Assembly (NCBI GenBank): GCA_015501055.1
Contig: JADNYV010000149.1
Span: 1 to 64,000, forward strand
DNA: 64,000 bases
Reading direction: 5' to 3'
Source: Mucidula mucida
Taxonomy: Eukaryota > Basidiomycota > Agaricomycetes > Agaricales > Physalacriaceae
The translations under genes were made by a program, and so were the position numbers. Each line of letters begins with the position of its first letter. Positions within the stretch are counted from its first letter, which is position 1. Below the pieces are notes generated by a model. It was not told the DNA's origin, did no database searches, and saw nothing but the letters and a program-made list of their open reading frames with translations. This document shows positions 32,701 to 44,505 of the stretch, in pieces.

Positions 32701-35700
32701 CCCCCATTCGGCCTAAAGAGCGATGCAGATCTATAAGTAATATCAATCACACGGAAGATTTCAAGAGAAGGGAAGGTACGTTACCTTTACTGTCGTCATG
32801 TTCAAAAGTTGAACATGACGGTTTAGGGAATTATGCGGGACTTTCGCTGGGCCGTGACCAAAGGATGGCGCGATTTATCTGCGAGGGAATCGACTAGCAT
32901 GGCCAGACCCGCCCGCTCGTCGACTCAAGTTCAGAGTCGACCGGACTCATCCTCAGCGACAAGTTCTCCATCGTATGGCGCTCCGAATTCGGGATATTGG
33001 CAGGCAGAAGCGGAAATGATGCGAATAGCGTATCACGATGTAGATCCAGATCTGGTAGAGTTCCCTGAGTCGGAAATCCGCGAACAAAAGAAGAGGTACG
33101 TACTCACTAGTTATACTCCTCATTCATTCGTAGCCTAACAACGGACCTAGGGCGTCCATTCACAAGTCCGAATCCTCACAAAGTGATGGCGACGCCGTAT
33201 TCGACCTCCAGGACGAAGTAAACGTGTCCAAGTTGGCGCGTAGTCCGAGTTCATCGCTGCGATGAACAAATCCAACATCCTTCGTGGAGCAGTAGCGTCG
33301 GTCCAGGGAGCGCCTTCGCCTACGGCGGCGGCGGCTCTAGAAACGAGAAGAACAGTAGTTACCCTTCTGCGCTACGGCCTTGGAGTTTGAATTCAGGTAC
33401 GTACCTCGTCTCTTATCGTTCGAGATTCATCAATGACGCTAGTTTAGGATCGCCGTTAATCTGGTCTTCTATTTGCTGGCTTTACGAGGCGTTTGAAAGG
33501 CCGGTGATGAAGTCGGGGTTGAGGTCCGAGTCGGGGGGAATGAAGTCGATAGACGCGTTTTCCGCGCCTTACGCGCATCGAGCGGGCAGTAGACAAATCG
33601 AGTATCATTTCTTGCTGTAGATATACCGGCTGTAGTACAAAGAAACTTTGAGAAATCTAAGAGTTGTTAGAAGAAGGCGCAGGAGACCAAAATAGAGAAA
33701 GAATACCTATGAAATACATCTATGTGACTGTTCAGCGTGGCGGCAGACGTCCTCAACGACGATATCACCGCCCAGAGCACCACAGGACCGCCAAAGAGCG
33801 GCATAATGTTCCTGGACATGATGTTAAAATGTCAATAAAGTTCAAACTTACCATAAGGATCTGCACTCACCATAGCACGCGGTTCTTCCCTTACGTGGCA
33901 TTCAAATTCCTTCGAACGTCGCCACAACGAGTACGAGAAACCTAATTCGCAGTAAGCCGAAAACCACTCTTGTGTCATTTAAATGAAAGCTTACCTTCAG
34001 CTTCCGAGGGTTTCCACAACGGCATTATCATTCCAGGGCGCTATGTCGCTTCCATATAGTCCGCGGTCGGCGCAGAAGGTCCAGGCGTCGTCGTCGTTGC
34101 GGGGTGTCAGAGCGAAGCTGTGATGGTGGTGGTATAAGCGCAAAGTTCCTATTCGGGCAAACCCGAGTGATCGACGGGACTTGTGCTCTTACTGCCACCA
34201 AGCTGACCTCAATTTCTCGCATCTAATATATTCACTCTTTCTCTCACCTTGCGCGTGCCTCTCTTGTACCGGAATTTACTCCTCAAGACCCTCATCAAAT
34301 ATCCCGACGGTCATATGGGCGCGACAACGCGTTATACGCGTGTTATTCTACTTTCATCGTTAACTTTGCCTTCCGTTTCCCTTCATTCGACATTCATTAT
34401 CTATGACGAGCTCTACGGGTGCCTCTTGAGGGCAATCTTATCGTATCGGGACTGGAAGCCTGGGAACTTGGACTGGGGCGCTGACGCGGCCTCGCCACTT
34501 ACCTCCATCCCTCATTGCGATTTTGCCTGGACGCGACCTTTCTTGAGAACCCTTCGACGGCGTTAATCGCGCATCTGGGTCTGGTGATTTTAGCGCCAGA
34601 GCAAGTTCGCGCCATGGAACCCTTGTTCTTCTTTTCGTTATGGCTTCTTTCTTTACATGGCGGCGCCGTTACCATGGCCTGCGTTACGACTGAGTCAAGC
34701 ATGTGGATCCGCGAACATTCGACTTGAGGAATCCTTTCGCGTTGACAAGATTTCGATTTGGACTTGGGGAGGTGCGTTCGAATTGTTCTTGCCGTCTCGT
34801 CTCAACGAGCCCATACTTCTCTCAGATCTTCTCTCGACATTCCTCGACTCGCCGCTCTATCATTCGGCTCCTTATGCTTTTAATTGGACGACATTCAAAC
34901 CATCAACTTACGTGTGGCGCGAATTCCAACATTCCGCGGATTCGGTTGACAAAGCCAAATGGATAGCATAGAAACGCGGAAGTCATACCCCTAGAATAAA
35001 CGCTCCTCGGATACCGGCAGATCTGGATCTGGTTTGGATAATTTGGGATATATAACCCAACGCGGACGTGGAATCCCCCACTTTCTTTCTTCCCTTCCCC
35101 CACTATGACCATGTCTCTCACTACTGCCACGATGTCGGTCGTCTCTTCAACATCGTACTGGTGCCCTCGTCGGGATTGCGAGCTCATCAACATGTCCGCC
35201 GGGTAGGTGGCTTCCTACCATCATGTTGAACTTGCACTGATTCTTCGGCACGTTGAGCAGGGCGTCGGGACGTCGGGATCAGACGGTTTGAATGCCCTTG
35301 CCGCCTTCTATGGCATCATGTCGCAAGGCGGGACGACTTTAACATGTTCGACTTGGCTTTGTGGTCTCAGCGTCGCCCGCCATGACGACTGTCCACGGTC
35401 ACGGTACGTTGAACTTTGCCTTCAACCATGTTTGTTGATTTACTTACTATCCTTTAGACCAACCGTCAAGTCTGTCGACCTCGTTGTTGCCGCGCGAAGG
35501 TATGTTGATCTTTTCCTTGGATTTTTCTTGACCGACGTTGACGAGCTGTCTCTAGACCTTCGTCGATATCAAGATATCAATGCCTTCCGACCGCGTCTCT
35601 CACGACGGGGTCGCTATGCTTCTCCCTCTCAGGTATTTGTACTGTTTCCTTCGTTGGGTTGTTAATTACTAACTACTTTCAGCATCAACCTTCATTGCTG

Positions 35701-36180
35701 ACGCTCACCTACTCCGAAATCTTACTGAGGTCGCCTGTCTTCTTCACCCTGTTGTTTCTCTACCGACGCTGGCCATCCCGGATAGACGTCGACCTTACCT
35801 ATCTCTGATGGCTATGCTCTCATCGATGTCTTGTAAGTCGTCGTCACTTTCCTTGTCTTGAACATTGACTAACATGTTATCAGCACGACGAACAGGGCCA
35901 CCGTTGACGAAGATGCTCGTCAACGTTGCCTTGAACTTGTTACATTCTTCAACCTTCGGTATGTCACCGACTCACTTGTCAGTTCTGTTGACTACTAACC
36001 TTTCATTAGCCTGAACTTTAACAACGACTACTGCCCTCGTTGATTGAGGTCTTCATCAACGTTGTCTTCGGACTGGGGTCTAGAGGTATGTTTACCGACT
36101 CCTTCGCCTCCTTGTAATCATTCCTCGTTGACTGACACATTGTCAGGTCTTGATGGTTATCGCGCTTACTAGTACGTGCC
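32700..36180 (+). repeat. Repeat R, copy B (plus orientation)
   Basis: Collinear with the reverse complement of copy A. It has the palindrome intron (32797-32817), exon AYHDVDPDLVEFPESEIREQ with GTACGT donor (33093), the exon IHKSESSQSDGDAVFDLQDE, the GGTACGTACC junction (about 33395), and sequence like 12180-12500. From 35040 follow CTTTCTTCCCTTCCCCCAC and a run of short exons with GTATGT/GTAAGT..CAG/TAG introns to about 36150. Frames open within exons do not join into one protein, so it looks like a decayed multi-intron gene or a gene-like transposable unit. Confidence 0.6.
32797..32817. repeat. Perfect palindrome in a repeat R intron (copy B)
   Basis: CATGTTCAA, AAG, TTGAACATG; arms extend to 12 bp (CGTCATGTTCAA). 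It sits between GTACGTTACC and TTTAG. It is the exact reverse complement of the element at 13560-13580, as expected for inverted copies. Confidence 0.85.
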
Positions 36181-36387
36181 CTTCTCTTTCTCGGATCGTC
36201 GACTGACTTGGTGTCAAGTCGAACATGTTAGCATTGGCTCATCGAATGCGGTCGTGTTCTTGAACCGATCGTGGATACTCCTCCGCCTCCATCCCACACA
36301 AGCGGACCTTCCGCCACGCCCATCCTGCAAGGAGCCCGCCCCGGAACCAGATGATGACCTGCCGCCTCGACCATCATTCAAAGAACC

Positions 36388-37434
36388 TCCCCAGAGCCGG
36401 CAGATAAGGCGTCTCCACAACGACGGCACGACGAGCAGCCTTGCCGTAGAGATGATGAGAGCAAAATATTTGGGACGCAAGAATGGCGGCACGGTCTCCG
36501 CCACTTTGTCGAATCGTTGTTTAAGCCATTGTGCGACTTTGGTAGGATTAGGAGATCTACTAGCTTGTACAAAGCGGATGTTCCAAGTCGTTGTAACGCA
36601 CTGTAATGTGTCGCAGAGGATGCATCCAACCCTCTTGTGATTGTGGAGTTCGGTCTCGAAAAGCATGATGCTACCTGGAGGGAAGTACTCGGGGACACCG
36701 ACTTCAGAATATGGACCTTCGGGATCAAGGCCCTGAGGAACGACAACAGTAGGAATTTCAACCAATCTGCTCTCCAAGCCCTTCAAGATGTTGGGATCAC
36801 TGGGAATATCGTAGTTGCTGATTTCGAGGCTGGCCCCGAATATATATTTGACTTTGGTGCGGCGTAACTTGAGGGTTCGACTAAAAAAGCGTCAGCTACT
36901 GAGTCCGGACTGCCTGGATGATTTACTTACTAAAGCGTCGGTCCTTGGAGTCCTTTTGGAAGGCGGTGTGAGCGACAAGAAGGTAACCTTTTTGCGTAGC
37001 TGGGTGAACACGCGACAGAACGATATACTATGAAAGGCTTTGTTACAAAGAAGATGGTATTTTGTAGGGAAAGCATGACTTACATCGTTTTCCTGATGAA
37101 CATGGCCTTCCTCGTAACCGCCGAGGACCATTTCAAGGTGAAGCGAGTTCAGGATTCTCTTCGCTCGTGCGATACCACCCTTATCGTCCAGACCGTTCAG
37201 CTTGTACTTTCTCTTTTCTCCAACTAAGTTGAGGAGCTTCGGATAGAGGTCGTCGAATCCTTTGACGGAACCTATCGCAGAGTAACTGAAGGTCACTAGT
37301 GCGCCAGTCGATATAGCATCTTCCGCTGAGCGCTTGTTCATCGGGGATTCGTTGTCATGAGTGGGATCGTATAGGAGAGCATGGAGCATAGAGCCATTCA
37401 GCGGCGTAATGATTGCTTGCAAATTCTGGATATT
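36388..37434 (-). pseudogene. GDB1: Fragment of glycogen debranching enzyme gene
   Basis: Minus-strand exon 37434-37084 reads NGSMLHALLYDPTHDNESP, KRSAEDAISTGALVTFSYSA, IGSVKGFDDLYPKLLNLV and HLEMVLGGYEEGHVHQEND. After a 56-bp GTAAGT..CATAG intron comes YIVLSRVHPATQKGYLLVAH. After a second intron come KVKYIFGASLEISNYDIPSD, GLDPEGPYSEVGVPEYFPPG and SIMLFETELHN, a shortened HPLRHI/YNDLEHPL remnant, and WLKQRFDKVAETVPPFLRPK-YFALIIST. These are hallmark segments from the middle of fungal Gdb1, the bifunctional 4-alpha-glucanotransferase / amylo-1,6-glucosidase. Both catalytic ends are missing, frames shift at about 36880, and internal parts are deleted. It lies exactly between repeat R copies B and C. 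Confidence 0.85.
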
Positions 37435-40400
37435 GTCAGGCAGAAGCGAAAAGGATGCGAATAGCGTATCACGATGTAGATCCAGATCTGCTCAAGGTCC
37501 CTGAGCCAGAAATCCGCGAAAAAAAGAAGAGGTACGTACTCGCTGTTTATACTCCTTTTTCTGTTTATACTCCTTGTTTATTAGTAGCCTAACGACGGAA
37601 CCAGGGCTTCCATGGACAAGTCCGAATCCTCAGGAAAGGACAGTGGCTCGGTACTTGACCTCGAGGATGAAGTACAAGTCGGCAAGCGAGAATGGCGCCA
37701 CACGCGAACTCGACCCATAAGTTCGCCTGATTCGGAACTCGATGGTGATTGGATCTTTTCCTGGTTCAGCTCCGCGGTACAGCTTTGGACGAGGAAGGAA
37801 CGGTACGTCACCGTTCTAGTCGCATTTTCCAGGTTCAACATCCCATTTAGGAAAATATCTTCTCTCCGTCATCGCCAAGGAGTCTGGCCTGCGACGTCTG
37901 GCCTCCTCCACGTCGTCGTCGTGCTCGCCGGCACTTACCCAAGTGGATCCGCAGACTATTCTTGACGACATGTTGAAAATGGCGAGTTTCCATGTTTCGC
38001 GAGGACGACGGGACTGACTCGGGTTCCAGCAAGGGAGATTTGCGGGAGGAGCTTCAACAGCGTGGAACGCGTTCGCTTCGGGGTCGGCAGCGCGCTGTGA
38101 AGAGAAATTAGCGCCCGTTACATTGAACTTGATGTACATACGTTTCGTCCATTCGGATCTCACTCTTTCCTGACAATGAAATTAGATGGAACGTAAACTT
38201 CTTGAGCTCTTCAGTTGCCGCCAGAGATATGAGAACGGCGCGCCTTGCGCGTTCGACGAGTTCGGTTGAGGCTTCGGGCCATGCGGGTTGAGATGTTCAC
38301 GCCTTAAGCGCGCTGTAGAAGACGTAGATACAGTAGATTCGAAGACATTGTAGATACATAGTTGTACCGCGAGGATGAGGCTGCGTGAATGAACTAAATC
38401 TTCATGAAAATGAACTTGAATTAAAAACTCACATGTACTACTACGTTGGAGAGGGGCGTTACGATTGCCGCCCACATCCCCAACATCGATACCGCCTCCT
38501 CCGAGCACCAGAGGACTATGCGGAATCCCACCCTATGACCACCGAGCGAAGTCAATAAACTACATGCGAGGAAGGATCCGCACTTACCAATTACACGAGG
38601 CTCACTGGTTACAGCAGTAACCGGGGCTGAGAGCCGTCAACATGCAAGTTCTTGAAACCCTAATCCACAGTGAGCCGAACGACGTTCTGTATGGTACCTT
38701 GAACAATCCGACTAATTCCGGAAGGATCGCGTGTGTTCTACATACGTGTCGTAAGTCTTCCATTGTATCTGATGTCAGCGCTAAATGTCTTGATGTTGTC
38801 GTCGTAGTAGAGGCTCAGAATTGCATGTCGAAGGTCGTGGTAAGATGTCAAGATCCGCGTGATTGGACTGACTTGAACTTTTGACTTCGACCACACTGAG
38901 GCTGTTTTATTATTTCAATGTATACCTCCTCTCTCTGCACTTGTGCGCGTCTATTCACACCCGGAATCTACTCTCACATCAACGTTACCAACATCCCAAT
39001 GGAGCGCAGCCAAGATCGCGTCAAAACAGGCAGATCTGGATCTGCTTTGGACAACTTGGGATCTCCCACTTTCTTTCTTCCCTTCCCCCACGTTGAGCCT
39101 CTCTCCTACTATGACCGCAATGTCAACGCCGTCTTGCCGCCGTCATTGGGATCGCTAGCCTCAGCATCGTGTCCGCCGCGTAAGTGTCTTCCTACCGTCA
39201 TGTTGAACTTGTGCTCATCGTTCCACAGGATGTCGGGACGTCGGGATTCGACTGTTTGATGGCTCTCGCCGCCATCTATGGGATCGAATCGTAGCGCGGG
39301 ACGACCCCGTCAACATATTCGACTTGACCTCGCCAACAGGTCCGGATCCGACTTGATGGAACTTGGACTCGGGCGGCGCTCGTCAGCGTTGGCGGGTGAG
39401 ACGGCGCTCTCAAGTTACGGTATGTTGAACCTTTCTGCACACATGTTGGTTGGTTGACTTACCCTTCTTTAGGCCTACCTTCATGTTCGTTGACTATCCT
39501 CGAAGACTTTTCGTTACCCTCGGTTAGTCACGCCTTCTTCTCACTGATCTCCATTGACGTCGATCCTAGATTGACTTACTTTAACGATGTCGACATTCTC
39601 GTTGCTTTCTTGAAGGTATGTTGATCTTTTCATTGAACCGACCTTGACCGATGTTGACTCAGACTTGTCTCTAGTTCCTTCGTCTCATCAAGGCATCGAT
39701 GCCTTTAGGATCGGCCTCGCCGACCACGTCTCTCAGTACGGGGTCGCCGTACTTCTCGCTATGCTTCTCGATATCGAGTACGTCTCCCGTTCCCTTTATT
39801 GTTATCAATCGCTAACTACTTTCAGTATCGATCCTCAAGACTACTCACGCTTAGGTACTCCGTCATCTCGCAGAGGTCAGTCTCTCCTTCACCGTCTTGT
39901 TTCTTCATCGACACTGACTATCTTGGGCAGACATTGACCGCACTTTGCTCTGATGGTCATCTTCACATCGCCGCACTGTGAGTCTTCGCTACCGTTGTGT
40001 CCTTCAACATTGATCAACCCTTCATCAGTGCACGTTGACAAAGGTATTTGTCGATGATGCGTTGACTTTGTTTGCCCTTCGATGGACAGGTACGTTGCCC
40101 GAGTCCTTTGCTTGCTCACTGTTTCTTTATGATTGAATCACACTTTGCTAGTTCTCTATGGCTGTCATTGACCCCAGTGGTACGTCTGTTGCTTTCCTTC
40201 TTGGCGTCGTTGACTCATCTGTTTTCAAGTCAAGGTTGTCTCTTCGTCGTTGAGCCTCACTGTCAACGCTGTCGTCTCTGTCGGTAAGTCCTCTTCTCGT
40301 TGTTGCGTTGTCTCCTTAACCATGTTCGTATCAGCTGGTTTCATTTCCTCGGTTTCGCGCTGTAGGATCCGCGCATCTCTTTGGCAGGCTTTTGAGGCGA

Positions 40401-40640
40401 AGCCAACGCAGCAGTAAGTCTGAGTGTTGCACCCTCTCTCTTTGTCGTTTCTGACTGCGAACTTTCAGCAGTACAGTTCTGTTCGCTCATATACCAACTC
40501 GGTAAGCCCCGGATTTTATTGTATCTGTTAGTTATTGACCACGAAATTGCTTAGGACATTCAAGGCGGCAAGTCGACTGTTCGAGGTAAGTCGTTTCCTT
40601 GTTACCCGTAATTTAAGACTTAGGCGAATTCGATTGCAGC
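37435..40640 (+). repeat. Repeat R, copy C (plus orientation)
   Basis: Starts with the exon IAYHDVDPDLLKVPEPEIRE (compare 33010-33090), a GTACGT intron containing a duplicated TGTTTATACTCC, the exon MDKSESSGKDSGSVLDLEDE and the SELDGDWIFSWFSSAVQLW exon ending at GTACGTCACC (37803). Positions 37985-38815 match copy D. From 39030 a chain of about ten short exons with introns (for example 39616-39674, 39779-39826, 40285-40335, 40415-40469, 40502-40554) matches copies A and B. No continuous protein emerges. Confidence 0.6.
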
Positions 40641-41458
40641 GCGCGAATGTGCTGCGGGAGGTGACGATCGAGCTTATGCGCAATGCGCTTGACAACCTCA
40701 AGAACGCGGATACTCTCCGCGAAAAGACAGAGGTGAGTTGTCGTACTTGTGGGGACGACTGGAGTTGACTGTGCCAGGTCCTGACAGAAATACAAAAAAG
40801 TCATGCTGCAAGACGCTCGTACAAAGGAGATATTTCGGGAACTAGACAGGTTCATCATGCTCATGAGCGTGTTGTCTACACTGCGTGTCGCTCAAGACAG
40901 GTGTATACACGAGCCAGAGGCGCAGATTTTACTCGAAGTGTTGGAGAGCATTCGCCCGGTGTTCATGATCGTCTCCGACGTGATTCACGGCCATCCAGAG
41001 AGCGCCGAATACTTCAAGGTGCGTGTACTCATTACTTGCGAAATACGTACTACAGTAACTCTCTGCCAGGACTCGGTCAGCTTCAAATCCCTTTCCCTTG
41101 CCATACGCGATCTTGGCAGGGACAAGCGCACCATCGATGTTCCTCTCGGTTTCTTGCTTTCCATGTTATTAATTGACTTTGCACTCTCTGACTTTCGACG
41201 CTCAGGAGTCTTTCCATGGCCTAAAGTAGACACGAAAATCCAGGAGTTCGAAACCCATCTAACTGGTCCCGACGCCATGCGGTTGTTATGGGGTTCGGTA
41301 CTGCGCCTCGTAGATATCATGCGCTACGCGGTTTATAAATTATTCGAGCTCTTGTGCGCATCATGTCATCACAATCATGCTACTTTGAGTACCATGCATA
41401 TGGGTCTCGTAGAATCATTCCTCAGTCAATACTTCCAATTGCGAGATGACATCTGATG
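40641..41458 (+). pseudogene. Truncated N-terminal part of a BEACH-domain protein gene
   Basis: Exon to 40732 encodes REVTIELMRNALDNLKNAD and TLREKTE. A 45-bp intron (GTGAGT..GCCAG, 40733-40777) leads to VLTEIQK, then one extra A in an A-run (about 40793-40799) breaks the frame before MLQDARTKEIFRELDRF, MSVLSTLRVAQDR and FMIVSDVIHGHPESAEYFK. A GTGCGT..GCCAG intron leads to DSVSFKSLSLAIRDLG, GFLLSMLLIDFALSDFRRSG and YAVYKLFELLC, with a stop at 41454-41456. From memory this is the conserved armadillo-like N-terminus of basidiomycete BEACH/WD40 proteins (membrane trafficking scaffolds). BEACH and WD40 parts are absent. Confidence 0.6.
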
Positions 41459-42984
41459 ACGATAAAGGGCGCCAAGGCCATGACGACAGCCTTACCGCCT
41501 TTATCTGGGTGATGACTCATGCCCGGCAATAGATTGCCGCCGAGTCCTGACCGCGTTTCAGTCACATGGGCACGTATTTAAACTGGCGCTAGTTTTTTTA
41601 GACCTTCGTCTTGACGCCCATGTCCGGCGTCAAGCAGCAGCTCCTTGCCGTCTTGCTTTTCCTTTTGTTCACCCTCTTGACCATGCCCAAAGGTGAGCCT
41701 CCTCTTCCATTGCTTCCTTCCCGCCCTCTTTTCCTCCATCGCGTAGCCATCTTCAGCACCGTGGTTTTGTCGATAGCGGGCCGACCTTGAGCCTACTTCC
41801 AAAGCCCAGTGCTGGAGGTATCTTCACAGTGGCTTTAACCATGTTTCTGCTGCTCTGTCGTCAAGTGCAGGTGTTCTGACTTTCTTGGTTTAGAACCCGT
41901 CCGTTAAAGCGGTCCTCGTTAAGGCGGGAGCGACACGCTCAGGCCTCACCCTCCCTTTTGACGACGCCAAGGGGGGCCCGAAGGCAGTGCTTCGATATGA
42001 TGTCAGCCTGCAAGGGGCTGGGCGCGTTGGGGATGGCGAAGTCGGGGCCGGGTCGCATGATGGATGGCACAGCAGGAGCATGGAGTTAACCGGCACAGCA
42101 ACTTGGCTAGGACTTAGGGTGTTGGCAGGGTGAACGACAGTGTCCGTGCTCCTCCTTCAACTCAGAACCCCCCACTCCAACATCTTCTGCCCGCGCTCTG
42201 TCTATCAGGCAGGTGACACTACCACTAGCATGTTCCCCGCAGATCTCAAAATCCACGTGAGGCATGTACTCTCCTACACTGTTCATTCCGTGCCCGAATA
42301 CCGCCTCCACGTCCTCCACACTCTCTGACATGTCCGAAGGTGCGTCAATCAACGGTTTGCGGCTCAACAGAGTTGAACATACCATTTAGGATATTATGGC
42401 TTTGCCTTAGGAGATGCAAGATGCTTCTATAATCAGTCAACGCAGCAATGCAGCTCTGTATCCGACCCCTCAATGCTCTTACACTCTGCGTTCATCAACC
42501 AAAGCTCAATGAGTCGGAGTCAGCCGCGCCTGGAACCTGATACTCAATTCGATTCAGACGGTAGTCGAGAGCCTGTAGCGCTTCTCAACGTGGAACGGGA
42601 TCTCGTTAAATTCGGGATGCAAAGCTTCTACAAAGGGTCTATCAGGTATGTACTCATGGTAAATACCCTTCAGCTAACAGCGGCCTCAGTTCATTGCCAA
42701 GACGCCCCGTAACGGAAGGAGCTTTACCACAGCCAGGCAGCGTCGTCAATGATGATGATCGGGGGGATGCCTTGGTTGTCAAAACGAAACGCCACAGCAG
42801 GTAAGCTCAGAGAATTTAGGCGCCTTCTACTGTTCGAAATTCTCTTCCTTCCTGATAAATCCATAGACACCCTTGTCTCACCGACATCACCGCACCGCCG
42901 GCATATGCCAAACATCGAGCTCGCCGACGACGTCAGGCTGCCATCTGACACCATACTCCTCCCATGCGTAGCCTTACAGCCCCT
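41459..42984. other. Gene-poor stretch
   Basis: Only short frames. A repeat R-like intron end (GTTGAACATACCATTTAG, about 42371-42388) and an exon-like stretch with GTATGT donor (42410-42645) show that remnants of the repeat extend here. Nothing else recognised. Confidence 0.3.
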
Positions 42985-43970
42985 CTATTTATATACCGAC
43001 GCTATTCTACACCTGTTTAACGGACTCGTTAGTATACCAGCATGCGTTATACAAAGTAACTTACGCTTGTACTACACATATGACAAAATAGACCGGTTTC
43101 TTTCGCTTCTGTAAGAAACTGCTAGTGCTCCGCAGCCAGAGGTAACAAAATGTGTTCTCCATAAAGTAACAAATGCAGCACGTTTCAAGGCCGCGCGATG
43201 GCGAGTCGAGAGGCGTCATCTGTAATGTTGGCTAAGTCAGTAATAACTTGTTCGATGTCATTTTGATGAGCGTCCTTTCAGTGGCCTAAGTTGTTCCAGC
43301 GATGTCCGGAAGCACAAGAGTATAGTGCTGCAAGGTTCGAGCAATCAGAAGGCGTGGACAAAGTCAAGACTTACTGCGGCGTTGGATTCCTCTCCAAGCT
43401 CTTCAAAGAGACACGAAGTTCCGTACAGGGCGAGTACAGTGCCAAGCCGAGTAAACAAAAGAGGCTGCGATGAATGAGTCAGTGAGAAAGTGCTGCGCCA
43501 GGAGTCAAGTCGTCGACTAGTGTCGACATCTTTAATCTAGATGGCGATCGACAAGGAGACTGATACGAGTGAAGGCACAACTAGCCGATGGAGATGCAAG
43601 GTCTTGATTGGAGGTCGGAAACCCTGAAGGGAGGTCTGAAGGAAGGTAGGTCAGTAATCAACCAACGTAATACATGGCGGGTGATGCTGACTACCGCCGC
43701 TCAGACTTGAAAGCTCTTGAAGTTTCGCCCATACAAGGCAGGAAGAGCCTTCAGAGCGCGAATAGCACAGCAACGTACCGCTTGCTCCTAGCCCGAAATT
43801 GTACCGCGGAATCAACGCTGAATTCTCTAGAGATCTCATTGCCATCAAGTTCCAAATTGGGTAAACGCAGTTCAAGTTTAAGTGTGGCGTCATTGCCGAC
43901 TTGGAATGAGCAGTTCTGGCGGATGTTGAGCAGAATGCGGATGAGGGAAGTTGAACTCACCTTATTTCTT
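42985..43970 (-). repeat. Repeat R, copy E (minus orientation, partial)
   Basis: Minus 43890-43760 encodes PNLELDGNEISREFS and VDSAVQFRARSKR before GTACGT, homologous to copy C SELDGDWIFSWFSSAVQLW. Positions 42985-43180 (ACACCTGTTTAACGGAC ... TTGTACTACACATATGAC) match 9440-9630 of copy A (ACACCTGTGAAACGGAC ... TTGTACTACATATCAAA). Same relative order as in copy A, with deletions. Confidence 0.5.
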
Positions 43971-44505
43971 CAACGCCATAGTGATGACTACTTAATTGCA
44001 AGATTGACGTCGGGAGGCGGGTGATAGCAAGCTTCGGCTCCGGCTGGGCGAGGTGCGTGGGAAGGCGGCAGAATGGCGTCGATCTCAACATCGTGATGAG
44101 CCATCCTTTGTCCAGCTGGGCATCTTGACACCAGCCTCAAGGAGAATTTTCTAAGTATCGCGGAATTCAGCTGAAATCCCTCAGATCCAAATTGGCATCC
44201 GGGTCGTTCTCAGTTGCTCACCTGAGGTCTACGGAGTCGCGCTTTGACGACAGCACGTGTTCGGTGCGATGTGCGGTCCTCTTGAAGTGTTTGTTCATCA
44301 AACTTGGATCTGCATAATGTGGGCGAGTGCGGCACAGAACTTGAAGGTAAATCTCACACTCTGAGTCCAAGCCTGAATCCGATGTCAAGATCACCAGAAT
44401 GAGGCATTGCGTAGTATATTTTAATTCATCAGGCCTACTACAAGTGACGCTTGAGTGAAAAATACATGATTACCACTACCACTTAAGAAATTCAGCATGC
44501 TAAAG
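43971..44505. other. Downstream flank of the Tnp2 gene
   Basis: No gene or repeat could be supported. A CACTA-type terminal repeat was looked for by eye here and beyond 48790 and not found. Confidence 0.3.
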
